From the NCBI RefSeq assembly GCF_036655075.1, contig NZ_JAVVQU010000006.1:1-64000 (forward strand): a DNA stretch of 64,000 nucleotides, given 5' to 3'. Each line of letters opens with the position of its first letter. The first letter of the stretch is position 1. Shown one piece after another: positions 42,879 to 51,315 of the stretch. Both the position numbers and the translations under genes were made by a program. Under the pieces are notes generated by a model. It had not been told where the DNA came from and made no database searches. It saw only the letters and a list, made by a program, of their open reading frames with translations. The stretch comes from Holtiella sp036655075. Its GTDB lineage: Bacteria; Bacillota; Clostridia; Lachnospirales; Cellulosilyticaceae.

Positions 42879-44204
42879 ATGAAGACAAGTGCAAAGCAAG
42901 TAGCTAAACCAATTATTCAAAAAGTAATTAGCTTAGCAGAGGAAATTTTTAAAAACCCTGAACTTGGGTACAAAGAATTTAAGACAGTAGATGAGATTAT
43001 AAAATTTTTAGAGGCCTATCATATTCCTTATACAAAGGAGATTGCATATACTGGAATCATTGCTACTGTAGACAGTGGTAAAGAAGGCCCACATATCGGT
43101 TTAGTATGCGACTTAGATGCAGTACCTACAAATGGACATCCTTACTGCAATCCACTAGATCAAGGTGCACATACATGTGGTCACTATGCTCAAGTAGGTG
43201 TCATGCTTGGTGTACTTGCAACACTTAAAGAGGCGGGTATTGTGGACGCACTGGGTGGAAAAGTAAGCTTCATTGGAACACCGGCTGAAGAGTTTGTAGA
43301 CTTTGACTACCGTCAAGAGTTAATGGAACAAGGAAAAATTAAATATGCTTCAGGTAAGCAAGAGATGATTCACTTAGGCATCTTTGAAGATATAGACTTA
43401 GTCCTTTCTTGTCATACAATGGGTACTGGCATGCCATACGATGCAGAAGTCGATGCAACCCTTAATGGATTCATCAAAAAACGTACTGTATTCCATGGAA
43501 AAGCAGCTCACGCTGGTGCTAATCCATCACAAGGGATTAATGCTTTAAATGCAGCAAACCTTGCAATGACGGGGATTAACTTCTTAAGAGAAACCTTTAA
43601 AGAAGAAGATGCCATTCGTGTACACTTTATGCTTGTAGAAGGTGGACAATCTGTTAATACTATTCCAGAACGTACAACCCTTGATATGTACATTCGTGGT
43701 AAATCAGTAGAAGCCATTATGAATGCAAACCAAAAAGTAAATAGAGCGTTAAGAGCTGGTGGACTTGCTATTGGCTGTGACGTAGAAATTACAGATACAC
43801 CAGGATATTTCCCATTAAGACAAGATAGAAATCTGACAAAAGTAGTGGAAGACAATTTTGATGCATATATACAACCAGAACGTATTTTAAGAGATGGACA
43901 TGGCTTTGCATCAGGAGATATGGGAGATATTTCTTCAATCATCCCAACTGTTGAAATTGGTACAGGTGGATTCATGGGTACCCTTCATGGCAAAGACTTC
44001 CAAACAGAAGACACGCATATGGCATACACTGTCCCAGTACATTATTTTGTAGGCACAGTAGTAGACCTATTAAGTGATAAAGGTGAAAAAGTTCAAGCAA
44101 TCAAAGCAAACTTTAAACCAATCTTTACAAGAGATGAGTATCTCAAAACTTTAGAAAACTTAAATCAAACTAGAATGTACAAACTGGAGGATGTAACATG
44201 TTAA
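42879..44204 (+). CDS. M20-family amidohydrolase
   Basis: This 441-residue cytoplasmic metallohydrolase belongs to the M20/M40 aminoacylase-amidohydrolase family. Metal ligands: LVCDLDAVPTNGHPYCN (first Asp), GAHTCGHYAQVGVMLG (His, catalytic region), TPAEEFVDFDYR (Glu-Glu pair) and MGTLHGKDFQ (C-terminal His). The dimerisation domain is in the middle (GKAAHAGANPSQGINALNAA). It would release an acyl or aminoacyl group from its substrate. It starts the M20-bmp-ABC operon: TAGGAG lies before the ATG, and it overlaps the BMP lipoprotein by 7 bases. That suggests it processes the compound the transporter imports. A C-terminal scrap of a related gene sits past the permeases (48955-49050). Confidence 0.9.
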   Translation: MKTSAKQVAKPIIQKVISLAEEIFKNPELGYKEFKTVDEIIKFLEAYHIPYTKEIAYTGIIATVDSGKEGPHIGLVCDLDAVPTNGHPYCNPLDQGAHTCGHYAQVGVMLGVLATLKEAGIVDALGGKVSFIGTPAEEFVDFDYRQELMEQGKIKYASGKQEMIHLGIFEDIDLVLSCHTMGTGMPYDAEVDATLNGFIKKRTVFHGKAAHAGANPSQGINALNAANLAMTGINFLRETFKEEDAIRVHFMLVEGGQSVNTIPERTTLDMYIRGKSVEAIMNANQKVNRALRAGGLAIGCDVEITDTPGYFPLRQDRNLTKVVEDNFDAYIQPERILRDGHGFASGDMGDISSIIPTVEIGTGGFMGTLHGKDFQTEDTHMAYTVPVHYFVGTVVDLLSDKGEKVQAIKANFKPIFTRDEYLKTLENLNQTRMYKLEDVTC

Positions 44205-45340
44205 GAAAAAAATTTGGTCGTTTATTATTAGTAGGTATGATGGCAATGACAACACTTGTAGGCTGTAGTAGTGGTGAAGCAACACCATCAACACCATCAA
44301 CACCATCAGGTGAGGGGGCAACAACAGAAGATAAAGTAAAAGTAACACTTCTTTTAACAGGTTCTCTTGGAGATAAAGCATTCAATGACTCCGCTCAAGC
44401 AGGTATGGACAAAATTAAAGCAGAATTTGGTGACCAAGTTGAAACAGAAACCATTGAAATTGGTTTTGATAAAACAAAATTTGAACCAGCATTTATTGAC
44501 GTATCAGAGTCTGATTCAGATATTATCGTTACAGGTCCTTGGGATATGAAAGAGCACATTGAAAATAATGCACCTTTATACCAAGATAAAAAATACATCG
44601 TATTTGATACAGACGTAGCTTATGACGAATATGACTTAAACAATGTTTACTCTATGAGTTACAAACAAAATGAAGCTGGATTCTTAGCAGGTGCACTTGC
44701 GGCACTTACAACAACTTCAGATATGAAATTTGCAAACCCAGATAAAAAAATCGGATTTGTAGGTGCACGTGATACATCACCTGTTATCAACGACTTCTTA
44801 ATAGGTTACATTCAAGGCGCTCAGTTCATTGACCCAGAAATGAAAGTAGAAGTTTCTTATGTAGGTTCATTCACAGATACAGCAAAAGCAAAAGAATTAA
44901 CACTTGCACAATATGCTAAAGGCGTAGATACAGTATTTGTAGCAGCAGGTCCAGCTTCAACAGGTACAATTGAAGCAGCTTTATCAGCAGGGAAATATGT
45001 AATTGGTGTAGACTCTGACCAAGCATTAGCTTATGAAGGGAAAGAAGAAGCTAATCACATCATCTCATCAGCACTTAAACATCTTGATACATCAATTGCT
45101 CGTGGTGTAGAACTTTATCTTAAAGATAGCTTAACATTTGGCGCACATGAAGAGTTAGGACTCAAAGATCAAGCAGTAGGTCTTGCAAATAATGCAATCT
45201 ACGAAACGGTTGTAACAGAAGCAATCCGTACACAAGTACAAGAGGTAGAAGCTACGTTATTAAATGGTGAAGTAGAGTTAATCACAGCACTTGGGATGAG
45301 CCAAGAAGACTTACAAGCTATCATTAAAAGTGCACAATAA
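44198..45340 (+). CDS. BMP-family ABC importer substrate-binding lipoprotein
   Basis: This 380-residue lipoprotein has signal peptide and lipobox (TTLVGCSSGE, Cys23), then a low-complexity TPSTPSTPSGEG linker. The BMP/PnrA family fold covers about 45-360: TLLLTGSLGDKAFNDSAQAG (DxxFN motif), IIVTGPWDMKEHI, IGFVGARDTSPVINDFLIGY (core VGARDTSPV) and VIGVDSDQAL. Known relatives bind purine nucleosides (PnrA, BmpA), autoinducer-like molecules or other small ligands. TGGAGGA lies before the ATG. It overlaps M20 by 7 bases, and the ABC ATPase starts 37 bases downstream. Ligand is not decided by the sequence. Confidence 0.92.
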   Translation: MLRKKFGRLLLVGMMAMTTLVGCSSGEATPSTPSTPSGEGATTEDKVKVTLLLTGSLGDKAFNDSAQAGMDKIKAEFGDQVETETIEIGFDKTKFEPAFIDVSESDSDIIVTGPWDMKEHIENNAPLYQDKKYIVFDTDVAYDEYDLNNVYSMSYKQNEAGFLAGALAALTTTSDMKFANPDKKIGFVGARDTSPVINDFLIGYIQGAQFIDPEMKVEVSYVGSFTDTAKAKELTLAQYAKGVDTVFVAAGPASTGTIEAALSAGKYVIGVDSDQALAYEGKEEANHIISSALKHLDTSIARGVELYLKDSLTFGAHEELGLKDQAVGLANNAIYETVVTEAIRTQVQEVEATLLNGEVELITALGMSQEDLQAIIKSAQ

Positions 45341-45377
45341 GTAAAAACGTAGACTACAAAGCATAGGGGTGAATGAC

Positions 45378-46934
45378 GTGAAAAAGCCAATAATACTAGA
45401 AGTGAAAGACTTAACTAAAGTTTACCCAGGTGGAGTAGTTGCAAATCATGAGGTAAATATTAGTATTGAAGAAGGTGAAATCCATGCCCTCATTGGGGAA
45501 AATGGGGCAGGAAAATCTACCTTAATGAAAATGCTTTTTGGGATGAGTGCACCAACAAGTGGTAGCATTTATGTAAGAGGAGAAGAAGTACACTTTGCTT
45601 CTTCTAAACAAGCCATTGCACGTGGTATTGGTATGGTGCATCAACATTTTATGTTGGTGCCATCTCTTACCGTAGCAGAAAACTTAGTACTTGGACATGA
45701 ACCTAAAAAGGCAGGGGTTATCAATCGTAAAGAAGCCATTCGTATTACCCAGGAAATGTCAAAACATTATAACTTAGATGTAAATGCAACAGAGCTTGTA
45801 GTGAATATCTCTCTTGCTATGAAACAAAAGCTAGAGATTTTAAAAGCACTTTACAGAGGTGCAAAAATTCTTATTTTAGATGAGCCAACAGCAGTTCTTA
45901 CACCACAAGAAACAGATGAACTTTTTGAACAACTTAAGCTGCTACGTGAAAAAGGTCATACGATTATCTTTATTTCTCATAAACTTAATGAGGTTAAAGC
46001 CTTAAGTGACCGTCTCACCGTACTTAGAGATGGAAAGACAATGGGGACCCACCCAGTAAGTGACCTAACAGAACAAGAAATCTCAAAGCTTATGGTAGGG
46101 CGTGATGTGAGCCTAGATATTCCAAAAGAAGCCGGTGACTTTGGTAAGAGTATCTTGAAGGTGAAAGACTTAACTTATACCAACAAGTTTGGGAAGAAAA
46201 AAGTGGACAACATCTCCTTTTGTGTAAGAGAAGGACAAATTTTAGGTATTGCAGGGATTGATGGAAATGGTCAGTCAGAGCTGATTGAAACGATTGTAGG
46301 AAGTTTAAAACAAGACCAAGGAAAGATTACCCTTAAAGGGCAAGATATTTCCGCCATGGCTATTTTAAAACGTCAAGAAGTAGGCCTTTCTCATGTATCT
46401 GAAGACCGTATGGTCTTTGGGGCTGCACCTAAGCTCTCTTTAGAAGATAATGCCATTTCTAAAGTGTATCGTACACAAGAAGTATCTAAGTATGGCTTAC
46501 TAGACGCCAAGAAGATCAAAGTTTTTACAGATAAAATTCTTCAAGACTTCAAGGTTAAGCATAGTACAAGTAAACAAAGCATTAAAGAGCTTTCAGGTGG
46601 AAACATTCAAAAGCTTATTGTAGGGCGAGAGTATCTATATGACCCAGAACTTTTCATTATCAATCAGCCAACACGAGGGATTGACGTCGGGGCTATTGAA
46701 TTTATTCGTCATAAAATTATTGAGCTACGTAAAAGAAGAAAAGCAATTTTACTTGTATCTGCTGACTTAGGCGAAGTTTTATCTTTAAGTGATACGATTA
46801 TCGTCATGAATGAAGGTAAAATTGTAGGCTATATTGAAGATGTAAAAAATGTTACAGAAAATGATTTAGGACTATATATGTTAGGTGTAAAAGTAGATGC
46901 ACCAGAAGTTATCGGAGGTGCCTACAGTGAATAA
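45378..46934 (+). CDS. ABC transporter ATP-binding protein, tandem nucleotide-binding domains
   Basis: This 518-residue ATPase carries two fused nucleotide-binding domains, as in YufO/RbsA-type importers. The first has Walker A IGENGAGKSTLMKMLFGM, Q-loop MVHQHFMLVPSLTVAENL, Walker B ILILDEPTAVLTPQE. In the signature position NISLAMKQKLEI replaces the usual LSGGQ. The second has GIAGIDGNGQSELIETIVG (a degenerate Walker A) and KELSGGNIQKLIVGRE with FIINQPTRGIDVGAIEF. The pattern (signature degenerate in NBD1 and Walker A degenerate in NBD2) is normal for this family. The start is uncertain: GTG at 45378 follows GGGGTGA, and GTG at 45369 is possible. It overlaps the first permease by 8 bases. 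Confidence 0.9.
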   Translation: MKKPIILEVKDLTKVYPGGVVANHEVNISIEEGEIHALIGENGAGKSTLMKMLFGMSAPTSGSIYVRGEEVHFASSKQAIARGIGMVHQHFMLVPSLTVAENLVLGHEPKKAGVINRKEAIRITQEMSKHYNLDVNATELVVNISLAMKQKLEILKALYRGAKILILDEPTAVLTPQETDELFEQLKLLREKGHTIIFISHKLNEVKALSDRLTVLRDGKTMGTHPVSDLTEQEISKLMVGRDVSLDIPKEAGDFGKSILKVKDLTYTNKFGKKKVDNISFCVREGQILGIAGIDGNGQSELIETIVGSLKQDQGKITLKGQDISAMAILKRQEVGLSHVSEDRMVFGAAPKLSLEDNAISKVYRTQEVSKYGLLDAKKIKVFTDKILQDFKVKHSTSKQSIKELSGGNIQKLIVGREYLYDPELFIINQPTRGIDVGAIEFIRHKIIELRKRRKAILLVSADLGEVLSLSDTIIVMNEGKIVGYIEDVKNVTENDLGLYMLGVKVDAPEVIGGAYSE

Positions 46935-48000
46935 AATACAAAATTGGTTTGACAAAAATGGCTTCAATGCCTTGAGGCTTTCTGTAGCAATAGGGATTGC
47001 CTTTGCTATTTCAACGCTTATTATTTTCTTGGTAAGTGATGCGCCAGGAGCGGCACTGGGTGCCCTTCTTACTGGTCCACTAGGATCTAAACGTCATTTC
47101 TTCAACGTATTAGAAATGGCAACGCCACTGGCTTTTACAGGTTTTGCACTTAGTTTAATTTATCAATCAGGGAATTTCTCTATGATTGCGGATGGTTCTT
47201 TGTACCTAGGTGCAGTGGTAGCTTCTGTCATTGCGATTAAATTGCCACTTCCAGCAGGGATTCACCCTGTCGTGGCTATTGCTGTTGCGGCAGTAGTAGG
47301 TGGCCTTGTAGGAGCTATACCAGCGCTTCTAAAAGTGAAGTATAAGTCTAATGAACTTGTAACCTCACTTATGCTCAACTATGTATGTTTCTATTCAGGT
47401 CTTTACGTGGTGAATCGCTTCATCATTGACCGCCAAGCAGGGAACTTTGCTTCTTTAAAATATGAAAAAACAGCATTGCTTGGAAAATTAATGCCAGGCA
47501 CACGTCTTCACTATGGTTTTCTTCTCATGCTCATTGTAGGGGTTTTACTCTATCTCTTTATTTATAAAACAAAATGGGGTTATGAAATCCGTCTTGTAGG
47601 AAGTAACTTAGAGTTTGCTAAGCATACAGGGATTAATACAGCTAAAGTGATTATCATGACTCAAATGTTAGCAGGTGCTATTGCAGGGATGGGCGGTGCC
47701 AGTGAAAAACTTGGGATGTATACCCGTTTTGGTTGGGCAGATGCACCAACTTACGCGTGGGATGGTGTCATCATTGCCATACTTGCGGGGAACAATCCCA
47801 AGTATGTGCCTATTGCAGCATTTTTCTTAGCGTACATCCGTGTAGGGGCAGACATTATGTCTAGAACAAGTGACGTACAAAATGAATTGATTGCTATTAT
47901 TCAAGGAGTTATTATTCTTTTAATCACAGCAGAACGATTCTTATATGTGGTGAAACAACGTCAAGAATCTAAAAAAGCATTAGAAAATTATTCAGCATAA
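46927..48000 (+). CDS. ABC importer permease 1 (BMP-type system)
   Basis: This 357-residue permease of the RbsC/YufP family has about ten transmembrane segments (SVAIGIAFAISTLIIFLVSD first). The EAA-like region is GYEIRLVGSNLEFAKHTGIN, which contacts the ATPase. GTG at 46927 has GGAGG 8 bases upstream and overlaps the ATPase gene by 8 bases; longer readings (46897) lack a site. It pairs with permease 2, which begins 10 bases downstream. Such two-permease BMP systems import nucleosides or related ligands. Confidence 0.9.
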   Translation: MNKIQNWFDKNGFNALRLSVAIGIAFAISTLIIFLVSDAPGAALGALLTGPLGSKRHFFNVLEMATPLAFTGFALSLIYQSGNFSMIADGSLYLGAVVASVIAIKLPLPAGIHPVVAIAVAAVVGGLVGAIPALLKVKYKSNELVTSLMLNYVCFYSGLYVVNRFIIDRQAGNFASLKYEKTALLGKLMPGTRLHYGFLLMLIVGVLLYLFIYKTKWGYEIRLVGSNLEFAKHTGINTAKVIIMTQMLAGAIAGMGGASEKLGMYTRFGWADAPTYAWDGVIIAILAGNNPKYVPIAAFFLAYIRVGADIMSRTSDVQNELIAIIQGVIILLITAERFLYVVKQRQESKKALENYSA

Positions 48001-48010
48001 GGAGGCGGAC

Positions 48011-48937
48011 ATGAACGAATTACTCGATATTTTCACTAACCAAGATTTTTATTTTGCTATGTTGCGTTCGACCACTCCAGTACTACTGACCACACTTGGA
48101 GCTATCATTGCTTCGCGTTCAGGTGCAAGTAATATCGCTTTAGAGGGGACGATGCTTGCATCAGCCTTTATGGGTGTAGTAGTCAGTGCACTTACTCAAA
48201 ATGTATGGATGGGTCTATTAGGTTCTGTACTGATGGGGGTATTAATGAGTAATATATTAGCTTACTTTGCCTTAAAGCTAAAATCTAATATTATTATTTC
48301 AGGGATTGCCTTAAACTTAATGGCATCTGGTGGAACAGTATTTGGACTTTACCTTTTAACAGGGGACAAAGGGGCTTCAACTTCTTTAAATTCTCTTGTT
48401 TTACCAGCTGTGCATATTCCTATTATTAAAGATATTCCGGTTATTGGAGGCATCTTATCTGGCCATCATATTTTAACTTATGTTGGACTCATTCTTGTTG
48501 TAGCTATTTGGGCTATGTTCAAATACACAACCCTTGGTATGCGTATTCGTGCAGTTGGAGAATCTCCAGAGGCAGCAGAGTCTGTAGGAATTTCTGTAAT
48601 CAAAATGCGCTATATTGCGCTTACACTAAGTGGTGTACTTGCAGCCCTTGGCGGTGCCTTCCTTTCTATGGGGTATGTTAAGATTTTCTCAGCAGGGATG
48701 ACAGCAGGACGTGGTTATGTAGCTCTAGCAACTCAGGCTATGGCAGCAGGGAACACGATCGTGGGCCTTTTCACCTCTATGCTCTTTGGATTTAGTGAAA
48801 GTTTATCCAACTACTTACAAGGATTTAGTCTCCCCATTGAATTTATTCAAATGCTTCCGTACTTAACGATTGTTATCATCTATGTGATGTACACAGCGCG
48901 TCAAAGTAAAAAGGAAGAGCAAAAGAAAATAGACTAG
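48011..48937 (+). CDS. ABC importer permease 2 (BMP-type system)
   Basis: This 308-residue permease of the YufQ family has about eight membrane segments. It contains GASNIALEGTMLASAFMGVV (the conserved N-terminal GxxNIxxEG motif, about 34-53) and MRIRAVGESPEAAESVGISV, the cytoplasmic ATPase-coupling loop (about 177-196). AAGGAGG lies 7 bases before its ATG. It completes the M20-BMP-ATPase-permease-permease operon. After its stop there is an M20 C-terminal remnant and a terminator. Confidence 0.92.
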   Translation: MNELLDIFTNQDFYFAMLRSTTPVLLTTLGAIIASRSGASNIALEGTMLASAFMGVVVSALTQNVWMGLLGSVLMGVLMSNILAYFALKLKSNIIISGIALNLMASGGTVFGLYLLTGDKGASTSLNSLVLPAVHIPIIKDIPVIGGILSGHHILTYVGLILVVAIWAMFKYTTLGMRIRAVGESPEAAESVGISVIKMRYIALTLSGVLAALGGAFLSMGYVKIFSAGMTAGRGYVALATQAMAAGNTIVGLFTSMLFGFSESLSNYLQGFSLPIEFIQMLPYLTIVIIYVMYTARQSKKEEQKKID

Positions 48938-48954
48938 TAAATAGAAACGAGTTA

Positions 48955-49050
48955 TTAATAGAGGTCAAGCATTTCTACGAAGATTCTGTCAAGATCTTCA
49001 CTAGGGATGAATATCTAGAACACATAAACTACCATTGGATTCACTTGTAA
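48955..49050 (+). pseudogene. C-terminal scrap of an M20 amidohydrolase
   Basis: Between the last permease and the terminator a frame reads IEVKHFYEDSVKIFTRDEYL, then EHINYHWIHL and TAA (49048-49050). The VKIFTRDEYLEHI part closely matches the C-terminus of the intact M20 gene of the same operon (FKPIFTRDEYLKTLENL). It suggests a second amidohydrolase gene once closed the operon and was deleted to a 30-codon scrap. It has no start codon or binding site. Confidence 0.7.
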
Positions 49051-49068
49051 TCTGATGGTAGTTTTTTG
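49026..49068 (+). terminator. Terminator of the M20/BMP operon
   Basis: AAACTACCAT pairs with ATGGTAGTTT, loop of 19, followed by a T6 run. The stop of the M20 scrap is in the loop. Confidence 0.8.
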
Positions 49069-49223
49069 TTAAAGAAGACAACATAAAACAATAACACTAT
49101 TAGTTAGAAAAGATGTTTAAGTTAAAAGAGAGCAACACAACAGTAAAAAAAGAAGTTATGGCAGGGATGAACAAGTATAGAAAGCACTATTTTTGATCCT
49201 ATAAAAGGGTGAGAGGAAGAAAC

Positions 49224-49252
49224 TTGACAATACTTGGGTATCAACGTAAAAT
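49224..49252 (+). promoter_or_regulatory. Sigma-A-type promoter of the marR-ABC operon
   Basis: TTGACA, 17-base spacer, TAAAAT: near-consensus. The MarR start is 41 bases downstream. A GATATC-centred short palindrome (about 49258-49264) is a possible operator. Confidence 0.8.
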
Positions 49253-49292
49253 GAGTTTGGATATCAAAGTATATTTATACGGAGGAATAAAT

Positions 49293-49760
49293 ATGGACAA
49301 TACATTGCGGCTTATTAGTCAAGTAAGACATGCTATACAACGCTATATTATAGAGGGGCTTGCAGCACAAGGTGTAGAGGGCGTGGTACCCTCGCATGGG
49401 GACATCATGGTACACCTTTTTGAACATAAGACACAAACTATGGGAGAACTGGCGAAAAAAATTAAGAAAGACCCTTCTACAGTCACTGCTCTAGTGAAGA
49501 AGCTTATGGATAAGGGCTATGTAGAGCGTATGATAGACCCACAAGATAAAAGAGCTAACCCTATCCAGTTGACAGCTAAAGGGCAGGCACTTAGGCCTGC
49601 TTTTGATGAGATTACAAAGGGTATCTTTGAAGTTTTATACCAAGGGATAACAGAAGAAGAATGTACTATTTTTAAAAACGTTCTTCTAAAAATGTATGCC
49701 AATTTAACCTTAGAAGAAGGAGGAGACTATGAAACAAACAAAAAGAAAGTATCAAATTAG
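49293..49760 (+). CDS. MarR-family transcriptional regulator
   Basis: This 155-residue protein is a MarR-type winged helix. The recognition region is TMGELAKKIKKDPSTVTALV (about residues 51-70) followed by KKLMDKGYVERMIDPQDKRA (wing, about 71-90). The ATG at 49293 has GGAGGA 8 bases upstream; a longer frame from 49209 runs through the promoter and is rejected. Its end overlaps the next gene by 32 bases, so the regulator and the amino-acid importer are transcribed together. Autoregulation of the operon is likely, with an amino acid or related compound as ligand, by inference from context. Confidence 0.88.
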   Translation: MDNTLRLISQVRHAIQRYIIEGLAAQGVEGVVPSHGDIMVHLFEHKTQTMGELAKKIKKDPSTVTALVKKLMDKGYVERMIDPQDKRANPIQLTAKGQALRPAFDEITKGIFEVLYQGITEEECTIFKNVLLKMYANLTLEEGGDYETNKKKVSN

Positions 49761-50556
49761 AATTATAGGGTTATTACTTTTTTTAATAATTGCCAACACC
49801 TATGTGTTTACACGTCACCGTACCGAAAAAGGGACATTGAATAAAGAGACTTTAATCGTGGGGATGGAGCTTAAATTCCCACCTTTTGAGACCATTGATG
49901 AAAAAGGAACACCTATGGGCGTATCTGTAGAGCTTGCTCACAAACTCGGTGAAAAGCTTGGAAAAAACATAGAGATTAGAAGTCTAGATTGGGCAGGGCT
50001 AATTCCTGCACTTCAAACACAAAATATTGATTTGATTATTTCCTCTATGAGTATTACCGAGGAACGCTTAGCAACGATTGATTTCTCTAATGAGTATGCC
50101 TCTTCAGATTTGGCTTTAGCCATTCATAAAGAGGCAGCTGCAAAAAGCTATGAAGATTTAAATCATCCAGAGGTTACAGTTGCCGTCAAGCAAGGTACCA
50201 TTGGTGAAATGTGGGCGATGACTCATCTGCCACAGGCACAAATTAAAAGTTTTACAGAAGTTTCAGCAGGGCTTCTAGATGTGAACAGTGGCCAAAGTAC
50301 AGCCTTTATCTATGACCCACTCAGTTTGATTGAAAGCTCTAAGAACTTAAGTCAAATTAAACTTAATCTGGATGCACTGCCAGGAACAAAAGGGTGGGGT
50401 ATAGGTATGCGCAAAGGAGAAGCTGCCTTGCAAGAAGCCATTAACCGTGCCCTTGTTGAGATTCAGGCGGAAGGCTTCTATGAGGAGATGCGTGAGAAAT
50501 ATTTAAAGGAAGAAGTAGAAAAGTATGAGTCTTATGGACTTAAATACTTCTTTTAG
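49729..50556 (+). CDS. Polar amino-acid ABC importer substrate-binding protein
   Basis: This 275-residue family 3 binding protein has an N-terminal hydrophobic anchor (IRIIGLLLFLIIANTYVF, residues about 10-27) with no lipobox cysteine. Core motifs: LIVGMELKFPPFETIDEKGT, SVELAHKLGEKLGKNIEIRS, WAGLIPALQTQNIDLIISSM and ITEERLATIDFSNEYASSD. These are typical of arginine/glutamine/cystine-type proteins. AAGGAGGAG lies 5 bases before the ATG inside marR, giving a 32-base overlap. The permease follows after 9 bases. The ligand is not decided. Confidence 0.9.
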   Translation: MKQTKRKYQIRIIGLLLFLIIANTYVFTRHRTEKGTLNKETLIVGMELKFPPFETIDEKGTPMGVSVELAHKLGEKLGKNIEIRSLDWAGLIPALQTQNIDLIISSMSITEERLATIDFSNEYASSDLALAIHKEAAAKSYEDLNHPEVTVAVKQGTIGEMWAMTHLPQAQIKSFTEVSAGLLDVNSGQSTAFIYDPLSLIESSKNLSQIKLNLDALPGTKGWGIGMRKGEAALQEAINRALVEIQAEGFYEEMREKYLKEEVEKYESYGLKYFF

Positions 50557-50565
50557 GAGGGGAAT

Positions 50566-51315
50566 ATGAGCGAAAAAACTTTAAAAAAGATATGGGACGT
50601 ACTAGCTGTCTTTGCCATTTTTAATTTCATCTTTTTAGTTGTTGTCTACCAAAATCCAGATTTTAAATTGAATATAGGGGCATTAGGTCAATATGCAGGA
50701 TTACTTGGACAAGGCTATTTGTATACTATTATGATAAGTCTTGTTGCCTTAATCTTAAGCTTAGTTTTTAGCGGGATGCTGTTTGGCATGAGTATTTCTA
50801 AACATAAGTGGTTGAATTATTTTTATACATGCTTTACCCAAGTGGCATTAGGTGTACCCCTTATGGTACATATTATTGTCTTATATTTCTTTTTAACGTC
50901 TGCAATTGGTATACGTGATCCTTTAGTAGGTGGAACACTTATTCTTTCCTTATATATGTCATGTTACTTTGCCAAGACATTTGAAGGTGCGTATAAGGAT
51001 ATCTCACCTCAGCAATTTAGGATGATGCATATTTTGGGCTTACCTCGAACAATTTGTATGACCAAAATTATTTTACCTCAAATCATCAAAGGGACACTGC
51101 CAACACTCACAAGCCATTTTGCATTACTTGTTAAAAGTACGGCCTTACTTTCATTGATTTCAGTATCAGAATTCACACAAATCATTAACCTATTTAATTC
51201 TAGAACATTAGAGTTTGTCACAGGCTATGTGTTACTGGCAATAGGTTACTTAGCCATTACCATTCCACTTAGTATATGTGCGAATTGGCTAAACAAAAAG
51301 GTGGTGCAGGCATGA
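50566..51315 (+). CDS. Polar amino-acid ABC importer permease
   Basis: This 249-residue permease of the HisM/GlnP type has about five membrane segments. The early part includes GQYAGLLGQGYLYTIMISLV (about 39-58). The EAA loop is in QFRMMHILGLPRTICMTKII (about 147-166), which contacts the ATPase, and is followed by LPTLTSHFALLVKSTALLSL. GGAGGGGA lies before the ATG. Its TGA overlaps the ATG of the ATPase gene (ATGA), so coupling is tight. Confidence 0.9.
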   Translation: MSEKTLKKIWDVLAVFAIFNFIFLVVVYQNPDFKLNIGALGQYAGLLGQGYLYTIMISLVALILSLVFSGMLFGMSISKHKWLNYFYTCFTQVALGVPLMVHIIVLYFFLTSAIGIRDPLVGGTLILSLYMSCYFAKTFEGAYKDISPQQFRMMHILGLPRTICMTKIILPQIIKGTLPTLTSHFALLVKSTALLSLISVSEFTQIINLFNSRTLEFVTGYVLLAIGYLAITIPLSICANWLNKKVVQA

